DNA of 8,119 nucleotides from Labilibaculum sp. GTDB taxonomy: Bacteria > Bacteroidota > Bacteroidia > Bacteroidales > Marinifilaceae. A program made the translations under genes and the position numbers. The notes below the pieces were generated by a model. That model ran no database searches, was not told the origin of the DNA, and was given only the letters and a program-made list of their open reading frames with translations. The stretch spans positions 1 to 8,119 of the forward strand of contig JADGFH010000244.1 in NCBI GenBank assembly GCA_016743925.1, written 5' to 3'. Below are positions 1 through 6,615 of this stretch, piece by piece (the first letter of the stretch is position 1; the number at the start of each line of letters is the position of its first letter).

Positions 1-54
1 TAACGAAGTTTAAATTTATCGACAGCGAAACGATAGGTTTCAAGTATTAAGTCC

Positions 55-62
55 TAAATTTG
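55..62 (+). promoter_or_regulatory. Candidate -7 promoter element upstream of rsmA (distal)
   Basis: TAAATTTG matches the Bacteroidota -7 consensus TAnnTTTG at every fixed position and is followed by C, as is common. No good -33 TTTG lies at the usual distance upstream; the nearest T-rich block is TTTC at 38-41, which is too close. If used, it would give an rsmA leader of roughly 110 bases. AT-rich DNA makes such an 8-mer fairly likely by chance, so this is only a candidate and competes with the element at 109-136. Confidence 0.28.
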
Positions 63-80
63 CCGAGCAATAATAAGCTA

Positions 81-88
81 CAAAAATA
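81..88 (-). promoter_or_regulatory. Candidate leftward -7 element (divergent promoter)
   Basis: Read on the minus strand this is TATTTTTG, a full match to TAnnTTTG. The only -33-like partner is TTTC (minus strand, 112-115), 23 bases away, which is weak. It would fit a divergently transcribed gene left of the window. No leftward coding region can be shown here: no ATG occurs on the minus strand within positions 1-60. Confidence 0.2.
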
Positions 89-108
89 AGTAAATGTTTG
101 AAATCTCC

Positions 109-136
109 TTTGAAAAGCTTCTGTTTTTAATATTTG
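109..136 (+). promoter_or_regulatory. Candidate rsmA promoter (proximal)
   Basis: A -33-like TTTG at 109-112 is followed after 16 bases by AATATTTG at 129-136, which matches TAnnTTTG at all but its first base. The spacing is slightly short for Bacteroidota promoters. Transcription would start near 141-145, leaving a leader of about 36 bases before the rsmA ATG. It has both boxes but an imperfect -7, whereas the element at 55-62 has a perfect -7 but no -33. Confidence 0.28.
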
Positions 137-179
137 TTAACTTGAAGTGCTAGTAAAAGGAGTAAAAATATAGAAGGAT

Positions 180-971
180 ATGGGATACGTCAGGGCGAAA
201 AAGAACTTAGGACAGCATTTTTTAAAAGATCTTAATATTGCTAAAAAAATAGTAGCAAGCATGAAGGCTGATGGTGTTTCTAAGGTTTTGGAAATAGGTC
301 CAGGGATGGGCGTGTTAACGCAGTACTTATTAAAAGAAGAGCAATACGAAACTCATGTTGTAGAAATTGATCGTGAATCGGTAGCTTATCTAAATGAGAA
401 TTATCCAGAATTATCTGATCGTATTATTGGTGAAGATTTTCTAAAATATGATCTGTCGAGATTATTTGCAGAGCCTTTTGCAATTATTGGTAATTTTCCA
501 TACAATATTTCTTCACAAATATTTTTTAAGGTTTTAGAGAATCGGGATCAGATACCAGAAGTTGTTGGTATGATTCAAAAGGAAGTTGCAGAGAGAATGG
601 CAGCTGTTCCAGGAAATAAGACCTACGGAATTTTAAGCGTGTTAATGCAAGCTTTTTATAATATTGAATATTTATTCACGGTAAGTGAAACAGTGTTCGA
701 CCCACCACCAAAAGTCAAATCTGCTGTTATTCGTATGGTACGAAATACAACTAGTAATTTGGCTTGTGATGAAAAACTCTTTTTTCGAGTCGTTAAATCT
801 GGGTTCAATCAACGCCGGAAAACATTACGAAATTCTTTAAAATCAGTATTGGGAGATCATAAAGTTGATGATGAATTGATGGCAAAAAGACCAGAGCAAT
901 TATCTGTGGAGCAATTTGTATATCTAACCAACAAAGTTGAAGAATTGATTAATTCAGAATTAAGAGAATAA
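180..971 (+). CDS. rsmA: 16S rRNA (adenine(1518)-N6/adenine(1519)-N6)-dimethyltransferase RsmA
   Basis: RsmA (KsgA) uses S-adenosylmethionine to dimethylate two adjacent adenines in the helix 45 loop of 16S rRNA (A1518 and A1519 in E. coli numbering), a late step in 30S subunit maturation in the cytoplasm. The 263-residue product has the usual family length. The N-terminus carries RAKKNLGQHFL (residues 5-15), the family hallmark. The SAM-binding glycine loop is EIGPGMG at 38-44, followed by an acidic EID that should contact the ribose. The catalytic motif IV is NFPY at 105-108, the form common in Bacteroidota in place of NLPY. VFDPPPKVKSAV and FNQRRKTLRNSLK mark the C-terminal RNA-binding part. 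The ATG at 180 fits the family N-terminus; GAAGGA lies almost against it, and AGGAG at 158-162 is rather far away. mgtE begins 20 bases after the stop, so the two are probably cotranscribed. The identification is secure. Confidence 0.97.
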   Translation: MGYVRAKKNLGQHFLKDLNIAKKIVASMKADGVSKVLEIGPGMGVLTQYLLKEEQYETHVVEIDRESVAYLNENYPELSDRIIGEDFLKYDLSRLFAEPFAIIGNFPYNISSQIFFKVLENRDQIPEVVGMIQKEVAERMAAVPGNKTYGILSVLMQAFYNIEYLFTVSETVFDPPPKVKSAVIRMVRNTTSNLACDEKLFFRVVKSGFNQRRKTLRNSLKSVLGDHKVDDELMAKRPEQLSVEQFVYLTNKVEELINSELRE

Positions 972-991
972 TACACACAAAAAATACTGTT

Positions 992-2350
992 ATGCAATTT
1001 GAATTGACTCGCGAATACATTGATAATTTAAAAGAAATTATTGAGGAACAAAATGAAGCGAAGGCAATTGCTTTAATGGATGAATTGCATCCTGCCGATA
1101 TTGCGGAAATTTACGACGAACTTAGTGTTGATGAAGCTAAATTTCTGTACTTACTTTTAGATGGAGACACTGCGGCCGATGTTTTAGTCGAGTTGGAAGA
1201 TGACGATCGAGACCGGTTTTTAAAGGTTCTTCCAGTGGAAGTCATCGCTAAGAAATTTATCGATAAGATGGATTCTGATGATGCAGCCGATGTGATCGGA
1301 GGTTTGTCGGATGAACAGCAAGAGGAAATTCTTTCTCATATAGATGATATTGAGCAAGCTGGTGATATTGTAGATCTTCTGCATTACGATGAAGATACAG
1401 CTGGTGGACTGATGGGCAAGGAATTGGTTATGGTAAATGAAAACTGGACCGTTCTTACTTGCTTGCGTGAATTGAGTCGCCAGGCTGAAGATATAGATGA
1501 AATTTACTATGTATACGTAGTTGATGATGATGGAATATTAAAAGGAACATTATCTCTTAAGGAAATGGTTCTGAGTTCTACTTCAGCTAAAATTAGTAAC
1601 ATATACCAACCCGACGCCATGTCGGTTCATACCGATGAAAATGACGAGGAAGTTGCTCGTATTATGGAGAAGTATGACTTGGTAGCCTTGCCTGTAATCG
1701 ACAGTATTGGTCGTTTAATGGGGAGAATAACAATTGATGATGTTGTAGATGTGATTCGCGATGAAGCGGAGAAGGATTATCAAATGGCATCAGGTATTAG
1801 TGAAGACGTTGAGGCGAATGATTCCATATGGTTGCAAACCAGAGCTCGTCTTCCTTGGCTTTTAATTGGCTTAGTTGGAGGAATACTAGCAGCCTTAGTT
1901 ATTTCTACTCATGAAGAAGAACTTAAGCTGACAACATCTCTGGCTTTCTTTATTCCTTTAATAACGGCAATGGCAGGTAATGTTGGTGTGCAATCATCTG
2001 CAATTATTGTGCAAGGTATTGCGAGTAATTCATTAGGTTTCGAAAGTACTTTTAGTCGTTTGTTAAGAGAGCTTGGAGGCGCATTCATTAACGGATTAAC
2101 TTGTTCGGCCTTATTGTTTTTGTGGAATTTTTTTAACGAAGGAGATATTGCATTGACAATGACTGTGTCGATAGCCTTGTTTGTTGTGATTATTTTTGCT
2201 GCCATTGCGGGAACAATAATACCATTAATGTTACACAAAGCAAAAGTGGATCCTGCTCTTGCGACGGGACCATTTATCACAACCTTAAACGATATTGTTG
2301 GTCTGTTTATTTATCTGGCAATAGGAGGATATTTCTACAGTGTTTTATAA
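992..2350 (+). CDS. mgtE: Magnesium transporter MgtE
   Basis: MgtE is a homodimeric inner-membrane Mg2+ channel whose cytosolic domains sense intracellular Mg2+ and close the pore when it is plentiful. The 452-residue length is typical. Residues 1 to about 125 form the acidic helical N domain (LHPADIAEIYDEL, then repeated Asp/Glu-rich helices such as DSDDAADVIGGLSDEQQEE). Two CBS domains follow at about 130-190 and 200-256; the second ends in GRITIDDVVDVIRDEAEKD and leads into the connecting helix. About five membrane segments occupy residues 288-450. The pore signature FIPLITAMAGNVGVQSS is present, as is NDIVG with Asp434 in the last helix, equivalent by motif to the pore aspartate that binds Mg2+ in the Thermus protein. 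The ATG at 992 has an A-rich upstream stretch and no clear Shine-Dalgarno. The gene follows rsmA by 20 bases with no visible promoter between them. Cation choice is inferred from the family; some members also carry other divalent ions. Confidence 0.95.
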   Translation: MQFELTREYIDNLKEIIEEQNEAKAIALMDELHPADIAEIYDELSVDEAKFLYLLLDGDTAADVLVELEDDDRDRFLKVLPVEVIAKKFIDKMDSDDAADVIGGLSDEQQEEILSHIDDIEQAGDIVDLLHYDEDTAGGLMGKELVMVNENWTVLTCLRELSRQAEDIDEIYYVYVVDDDGILKGTLSLKEMVLSSTSAKISNIYQPDAMSVHTDENDEEVARIMEKYDLVALPVIDSIGRLMGRITIDDVVDVIRDEAEKDYQMASGISEDVEANDSIWLQTRARLPWLLIGLVGGILAALVISTHEEELKLTTSLAFFIPLITAMAGNVGVQSSAIIVQGIASNSLGFESTFSRLLRELGGAFINGLTCSALLFLWNFFNEGDIALTMTVSIALFVVIIFAAIAGTIIPLMLHKAKVDPALATGPFITTLNDIVGLFIYLAIGGYFYSVL

Positions 2351-2447
2351 GTGTTAATTTGCATTGTCTAATTATCTGTAATTAACCAGCGTAGGGTAAT
2401 TGAAGAGATTTAAAATAAATAAACAAAGCCTGTTATTATGATTCGGT

Positions 2448-2474
2448 AAAAAAGATGAATAAAAATCTTTTTTT
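2448..2474 (+). terminator. Weak terminator-like inverted repeat after mgtE
   Basis: AAAAAAGAT (2448-2456) and ATCTTTTTT (2465-2473) are perfect inverted repeats around an 8-base loop, and the right arm runs into a T tract ending at 2474. The shape resembles an intrinsic terminator for the rsmA-mgtE transcript, but the stem has only one G-C pair and would be unstable. It lies about 100 bases past the mgtE stop and just upstream of the purH promoter element, so part of it may simply be promoter-associated A/T-rich DNA. Confidence 0.35.
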
Positions 2475-2500
2475 GACGACGTATTTTTTTAGGTTTTTCT

Positions 2501-2508
2501 TAACTTTG
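2501..2508 (+). promoter_or_regulatory. Probable purH promoter, -7 element
   Basis: TAACTTTG, followed by C, is a full match to the Bacteroidota -7 consensus TAnnTTTG and lies in the right intergenic gap. The nearest -33-like TTTG is at 2472-2475, 25 bases upstream, longer than the usual spacing of about 19-20, so the -33 box is weak or absent. The transcript would start near 2512-2516, giving purH a leader of about 125 bases. With no evident promoter before mreB, this element may also drive mreB-mreC-mreD-mrdA. Confidence 0.5.
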
Positions 2509-2572
2509 CATGAGGTTTTTGAGATTGACGTAAGTTGTTGAAATTGATCCATTTGCAGAATTGATGAGCCGA

Positions 2573-2599
2573 AATTGTTTTTCGAAGGAAAAACGAATT
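2573..2599 (+). promoter_or_regulatory. Hairpin in the purH 5' leader
   Basis: GTTTTTC (2577-2583) and GAAAAAC (2588-2594) are perfect inverted repeats closing a 4-base GAAG loop. The stem extends by AATT (2573-2576) pairing with AATT (2596-2599) past a single bulged G at 2595, giving 11 base pairs. It sits about 40 bases before the purH ATG, within the predicted leader. No T tract follows, so it is not a standard terminator. It matches no riboswitch that I recognise; a role in translation or mRNA stability is speculative. Confidence 0.4.
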
Positions 2600-2638
2600 G
2601 ATACCATTTTTATAAAATACCTCCAAAAAGAAAGAATC

Positions 2639-4171
2639 ATGAAGAGAGCGCTTATCAGTGTGTTTGATAAAACAAACGTAGTTGAATTTGCTAGAGAATT
2701 AACGAATTTAGGATGGGAAATCATCTCAACAGGTGGAACTTCGGCTAAGTTTAAAGCAGAAGGAATTCCTGTAATGGATATTTCTGATTTAACTCAATTT
2801 CCAGAGTGTTTTGATGGTCGTTTAAAAACGATACATCCTAATGTAGAAGGTGGGATTTTGGCGATTCGTGATAATGAAATTCACCAAAAGCAAATGGCAG
2901 AATTGGGTATCGATCCAATAGATATTGTTGTTTGTAATTTATATCCATTTAAGGAAACAGTATTGAATCCTGAGTCAACTCATGAAGATATAGTTGAAAA
3001 TATTGACATAGGCGGACCAACAATGTTGAGAGCTGCTGCAAAGAATTACAAATTTGTTAATGTCATTACTGATCCTGAAGATTACATAAAAGTAGTTGAG
3101 GAATTAAAAGTAGATGGCGATACAAGTTTTGAAACAAAAGAATATTTAGCCGCAAAGGTTTTTGAGCATACAGCACATTACGATGCATTGATTTCAGGTT
3201 ACTTTAACAAGAAGTTGAAAATTACATCGCCAAAAACTTTAACGCTTACATACGAAAAGAAGCAAGATTTACGTTACGGAGAAAACCCTCATCAGAATGC
3301 GACTTTTTACAGTCAAATTCAAGAAGCGGAAGGAACTTTAACTGCGGCATCGAAAATTCACGGGAAAGAGTTATCTTACAATAATATTGGAGATACCGAT
3401 GGAGCGTTAGAAGCATTAAAAGAGTTTGAAGAGCCAACAATTGTGGCAACCAAACATGCTAATCCTTGTGGTATTGGTAGTGGTGATACAATTTCGGAAG
3501 CATTTCAAAGAGCTTACGATGCTGATCCGGTATCAATTTTTGGTGGTATTGTAGCTGCTAATCGAGAAATCGATAAAGCAACTGCTGAAATAATGAGTGG
3601 TATTTTCTTAGAAGTAATTGTTGCTCCTTCGTTTAGTAAAGAGGCATTAGAGGTACTAACAAAGAAAAAGAATTTAAGATTACTGGAATTACCAGAGATT
3701 TCGAAATCAGATTATTCATCCTTTAAAGGAAAAACTGTATTGGGTGGATTTTTGATTCAGGAATTGGATAAAGAATTAATTGGTGAGAAACTTGAGGTAG
3801 TAACCGAGAGACAACCATCAGAAACAGAAATGGACGATTTGATGTTTGCTTGGAAAACAGTAAAACATGCAAAATCGAACGGAATTGCTATAGCTAAGGA
3901 CAAAACATCAACAGGTGTTGGTCCAGGACAAGTTAGTAGAATTTGGGCATTGGAAAATGCAATCCGCCAAGGAGGAAATCGTATTAAAGGAAGTGTTTTA
4001 GCTTCTGATGCATTTTTCCCATTCTCGGATTGTGTAGAAGCAGCTCACGCAGCTGGAATTACTGCTATTATTCAACCAGGAGGTTCAATAAGAGACAAGG
4101 ATTCGATTGAAGCGGCTAACAAATTCGGAATTGCTATGGTATTCACAGGAATGAGACATTTTAAGCATTAA
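2639..4171 (+). CDS. purH: Bifunctional AICAR formyltransferase / IMP cyclohydrolase PurH
   Basis: PurH catalyses the last two steps of de novo purine synthesis: formylation of AICAR with 10-formyltetrahydrofolate to FAICAR, then ring closure to IMP. The ATG at 2639 gives 510 residues, slightly shorter than the E. coli enzyme and typical for Bacteroidota. The frame is open upstream to a TTG at 2561 and an ATG at 2564, but those would add 25-26 residues before the conserved RALISVFDKTNVVEFA start, so they were rejected. Residues 1 to about 150 are the MGS-like cyclohydrolase domain, with STGGT, DGRLKTIHP (59-67) and ENIDIGGPTMLRAAAKN. The transformylase domain follows, with LRYGENPHQ, the catalytic Lys-His pair in KHANPCG (Lys272, His273), FGGIVAANREID, TGVGPGQVSRI, and the C-terminal SDAFFPFSD and TGMRHFKH. 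No key residue seems missing. mreB begins 30 bases downstream, a purH-mreB adjacency known from other Bacteroidota. The regulator, if any, is not visible. Confidence 0.96.
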   Translation: MKRALISVFDKTNVVEFARELTNLGWEIISTGGTSAKFKAEGIPVMDISDLTQFPECFDGRLKTIHPNVEGGILAIRDNEIHQKQMAELGIDPIDIVVCNLYPFKETVLNPESTHEDIVENIDIGGPTMLRAAAKNYKFVNVITDPEDYIKVVEELKVDGDTSFETKEYLAAKVFEHTAHYDALISGYFNKKLKITSPKTLTLTYEKKQDLRYGENPHQNATFYSQIQEAEGTLTAASKIHGKELSYNNIGDTDGALEALKEFEEPTIVATKHANPCGIGSGDTISEAFQRAYDADPVSIFGGIVAANREIDKATAEIMSGIFLEVIVAPSFSKEALEVLTKKKNLRLLELPEISKSDYSSFKGKTVLGGFLIQELDKELIGEKLEVVTERQPSETEMDDLMFAWKTVKHAKSNGIAIAKDKTSTGVGPGQVSRIWALENAIRQGGNRIKGSVLASDAFFPFSDCVEAAHAAGITAIIQPGGSIRDKDSIEAANKFGIAMVFTGMRHFKH

Positions 4172-4201
4172 AATAAGATAACAGAGAAATATAGCTACCA
4201 T

Positions 4202-5224
4202 ATGGGATTTTTTTCATTTTTAACTCAGGAGATTGCGATTGACTTGGGAACGGCTAATACAATTATTATCAGTAATGATAAAATTGTAGTTGACGAACCA
4301 TCAATTGTAGCTCTCGATCGTCGCACCGAGAAAATGGTTGCGATTGGCGAAAAAGCTCGCCAGATGCAGGGAAAAACTCACGACAATCTGAAAACAATTC
4401 GACCGCTAAGAGATGGTGTAATTGCCGACTTTAACGCAGCCGAACAGATGATTCGTGGGATGATCAAGATGATCAACAAAAAACCTCGTCTGTTTCCACC
4501 ATCATTACGTATGGTGATTTGTATTCCTTCGGGAAGTACAGAAGTAGAAATGCGTGCGGTTCGTGACTCATCGGAGCATGCCGGAGGTAGAGATGTTTAC
4601 ATGATATACGAGCCAATGGCTGCTGCTATCGGTATCGGTATTGATGTAGAAGCTCCTGAAGGAAATATGGTAGTAGATATAGGAGGTGGTACAACCGAAA
4701 TTGCTGTAATTTCACTAGGTGGTATCGTTACCAATAAATCAATTCGTATTGCAGGTGATGATTTAACTTCTGATATTCAGGAGTATATGCGTCATCAGCA
4801 CAATATTAAAATTGGGGAACGTACAGCTGAAGAAATTAAGATCCATGTTGGATCTGCATTGTCTGAACTGGAAGAGCCTCCAACAGATTTTAAAGTACAG
4901 GGACCAAACCAGATGACAGCACTTCCAATTGAAGTACCTGTTTCATATCAGGAAATTGCTCACTGTCTTGAGAAATCAATCTCAAAAATTGAAATTGCAA
5001 TTTTAAGTGCTTTAGAACAAACTCCTCCAGAATTGTATGCCGATATTGTAAATAGAGGTATTTATCTTGCCGGTGGTGGTGCGTTGCTTAGAGGCTTAGA
5101 TAAGCGATTAACAGATAAAATAAATATTCCTTTCCATATTGCTGAAGATCCATTGAGAGCTGTAGCACGTGGTACTGGAATTGCATTAAAAAATGTAGAT
5201 AAGTTTTCATTCCTGATGAGATAA
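4202..5224 (+). CDS. mreB: Rod shape-determining protein MreB (actin-like)
   Basis: MreB polymerises with ATP into antiparallel membrane-attached filaments that guide the side-wall peptidoglycan machinery. The 340-residue length is typical. The start MGFFSFLTQE is a short hydrophobic/amphipathic segment of the kind that attaches MreB to the membrane. Phosphate 1 motif is DLGTANT (14-20), phosphate 2 is DIGGGTTE (from Asp159), and the adenosine motif is AGGGALLRGL (from Ala290). IPSGSTEVEMRAVRDSSEHAGGRDVYMIYEPMAAAIG is diagnostic for MreB over FtsA or DnaK. The gene lies 30 bases after purH with no clear promoter between, and mreC follows after 46 bases, so it is the first gene of the elongasome cluster. 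No clear Shine-Dalgarno precedes the ATG. Confidence 0.97.
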   Translation: MGFFSFLTQEIAIDLGTANTIIISNDKIVVDEPSIVALDRRTEKMVAIGEKARQMQGKTHDNLKTIRPLRDGVIADFNAAEQMIRGMIKMINKKPRLFPPSLRMVICIPSGSTEVEMRAVRDSSEHAGGRDVYMIYEPMAAAIGIGIDVEAPEGNMVVDIGGGTTEIAVISLGGIVTNKSIRIAGDDLTSDIQEYMRHQHNIKIGERTAEEIKIHVGSALSELEEPPTDFKVQGPNQMTALPIEVPVSYQEIAHCLEKSISKIEIAILSALEQTPPELYADIVNRGIYLAGGGALLRGLDKRLTDKINIPFHIAEDPLRAVARGTGIALKNVDKFSFLMR

Positions 5225-5270
5225 TCAGGAGTGAAACTTATTTTGGTTTAACAGGGATTCGAATTTTTGA

Positions 5271-6098
5271 ATGAAGAATTTATTACATTTCATCGTAAGA
5301 TTTCATTTTACGATCTTATTTGTTGTAATTGAAATTTTTTGCTTGTTATTGTTGGTTAGCTACAATAATTATCAAAAGACAGAATTCCTGAACTCCAGTA
5401 ATGTTATTACTGGATCCATTTATGATCGGGTTTCTTCTACAACCGATTATTTAGCTTTGGCCAAAACCAATGAACAATTAAATAGAGAAAATACAAGGCT
5501 GAAGAATATTTTGGCTGAATCCTTTAAGGCTTCAGTCGATTCTTCAAATCTTTATAATGATTCATTGTATCAGCAACAGTACATCTATCGTACAGCTAAA
5601 ATTATCAATAATTCCGTAAATAGGCAGCTAAATTACATTACGCTTAACAAAGGGAAAATACATGGTATTAAACCAGAAATGGCCGTAGTTACAGGTAATG
5701 GTGTTGTTGGAGTTATTAATAGTGTTTCAAAAAACTTTTCAACTGCAATTTCTTTATTAAACAGTCGAATTAAAGTATCAGCAAAAATTAAGAAAAACAA
5801 TTATTTTGGTTCTCTTACTTGGGATGGTAAAAACTATAAAACAGCTCGATTGTATGAAATTCCATTTCACGTGCAAATTCAGGTAGGTGATACCATTGTA
5901 ACAAGTGGTTATTCTTCAATCTTTCCTGAAGGGATTCTGTTAGGAACAGTTCAAGAGGTTTTACCCGAATCTGGTGGTAATTTTCATGATGTAGTTATTG
6001 ATCTTTCTAATGATTTTAAAGGCATATCATACGTTAAAGTGATTGGTGATTTGATGAAGAAAGAACGTGTTGAATTGGAGAAAGGAGAGGTAGAATGA
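5271..6098 (+). CDS. mreC: Rod shape-determining protein MreC
   Basis: MreC is a bitopic inner-membrane protein whose periplasmic part binds and activates PBP2 within the elongasome. The 275-residue product has a short cytoplasmic N-terminus and one membrane segment at about residues 11-32. A short coiled coil follows at about 62-82 (LAKTNEQLNRENTRLKNIL) and serves for dimerisation in the family. The beta-rich MreC domain covers roughly 105-262, with YITLNKGKIHGIKPEMAVV, GVVGVINSVS, LLNSRIKVSAKI and VGDTIVTSGYSSIFPEGILLGTV, all typical of the family. The tail is charged (KKERVELEKGEVE). The stop overlaps the mreD start as ATGA, which points to translational coupling. The 46-base gap after mreB has no convincing promoter, so readthrough from mreB is likely. 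Confidence 0.95.
   Translation: MKNLLHFIVRFHFTILFVVIEIFCLLLLVSYNNYQKTEFLNSSNVITGSIYDRVSSTTDYLALAKTNEQLNRENTRLKNILAESFKASVDSSNLYNDSLYQQQYIYRTAKIINNSVNRQLNYITLNKGKIHGIKPEMAVVTGNGVVGVINSVSKNFSTAISLLNSRIKVSAKIKKNNYFGSLTWDGKNYKTARLYEIPFHVQIQVGDTIVTSGYSSIFPEGILLGTVQEVLPESGGNFHDVVIDLSNDFKGISYVKVIGDLMKKERVELEKGEVE
6082..6087 (+). promoter_or_regulatory. Strong Shine-Dalgarno before mreD
   Basis: AAGGAG lies 7 bases before the mreD ATG, inside the end of mreC. The other genes here have A-rich or weak leaders, as is usual in Bacteroidota, so this site stands out. It probably supports re-initiation at the ATGA overlap. The underlying codons (Glu-Lys-Gly-Glu) could also produce it by chance. Confidence 0.5.
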
Positions 6099-6598
6099 AT
6101 CAAATCTTAAAAAATACGCTTCGGTTTGTGGTACTTGTCTTTATTCAAGTGGCAATTTTAAACAATATTCAAATAAGTGGTTTCATTAATCCTTATGTGT
6201 ATGTTCTTTTTATTCTCTTGCTACCCTTCGAGACACCAAATTGGGTTTTATTAGTTTTGTCTTTTTTCATTGGCTTAAGTGTTGATGTTTTTTCAAACAC
6301 ATTGGGAATGCATGCATCAGCAAGTGTTTTTATGGCTTATTTACGTCCTTATATCTTAAACTATTTATCGGTAAGAGATGGATATGAACAAGGAACAAGA
6401 CCAGGTGTTTTTCACTACGGATTTGCTTGGTTCTTTAAATATTGTATTGTATTGGTTTTAGCACATCATAGTTTTTTATTTTTTATTGAGGTTTTTTCAT
6501 TCTCAAATTTAAGTGAAACTATCGTTAGAATCATTTTTAGTGCCTTTTTTACTTTAACTTTATTGATGACTTCTCAGTTCTTAATGTTCAAAAAATAG
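6095..6598 (+). CDS. mreD: Rod shape-determining protein MreD
   Basis: MreD is a small polytopic inner-membrane component of the elongasome that works with MreC to control PBP2-RodA. The 167-residue product is almost wholly hydrophobic, with five or six membrane segments at about residues 8-26, 32-46, 49-68, 75-95, 108-130 and 139-162. The sequence is poorly conserved across bacteria. The call rests on length, topology, a family-like membrane motif (FFIGLSVDVFSNTLGMHASASVFMAYLRP, with the acidic residue and Gly-Met-His that recur in MreD), and its place between mreC and mrdA. The start overlaps the mreC stop by four bases and has a clear AAGGAG, so the start is firm. mrdA begins 17 bases after the stop. 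Confidence 0.9.
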   Translation: MNQILKNTLRFVVLVFIQVAILNNIQISGFINPYVYVLFILLLPFETPNWVLLVLSFFIGLSVDVFSNTLGMHASASVFMAYLRPYILNYLSVRDGYEQGTRPGVFHYGFAWFFKYCIVLVLAHHSFLFFIEVFSFSNLSETIVRIIFSAFFTLTLLMTSQFLMFKK

Positions 6599-6615
6599 AT
6601 TAATAGCATCCTAAA

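Noticed and set aside
27..41. Short inverted repeat GAAAC-GATAG-GTTTC near the left edge
   Set aside because: A 5-bp stem with no T tract and an alternative pairing (TATCG 17-21 with CGATA 31-35) is within chance expectation.
1909..2280. Minus-strand open frame of 123 codons inside mgtE
   Set aside because: It lies wholly antisense to the MgtE membrane domain, has no recognisable motif, and is explained by the codon pattern of the real gene.
2353..2386. Inverted repeats just after the mgtE stop (TAATTA pair with 4-base loop; GTTAATT with AATTAAC)
   Set aside because: The stems are short and almost all A-T, with no T tract after them, so they do not make a credible terminator.
2500..2724. 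Minus-strand open frame of 74 codons across the purH leader and start
   Set aside because: It overlaps the purH start and promoter, shows no family motif, and has no sign of its own expression signals.
3246..3449. Minus-strand open frame of 67 codons inside purH
   Set aside because: It is antisense to conserved transformylase motifs and looks like a low-complexity shadow.
5238..5245. TTATTTTG in the mreB-mreC gap as a possible mreC promoter
   Set aside because: It misses the TA of the -7 consensus by one base and has no -33 partner; readthrough from mreB is the simpler view.
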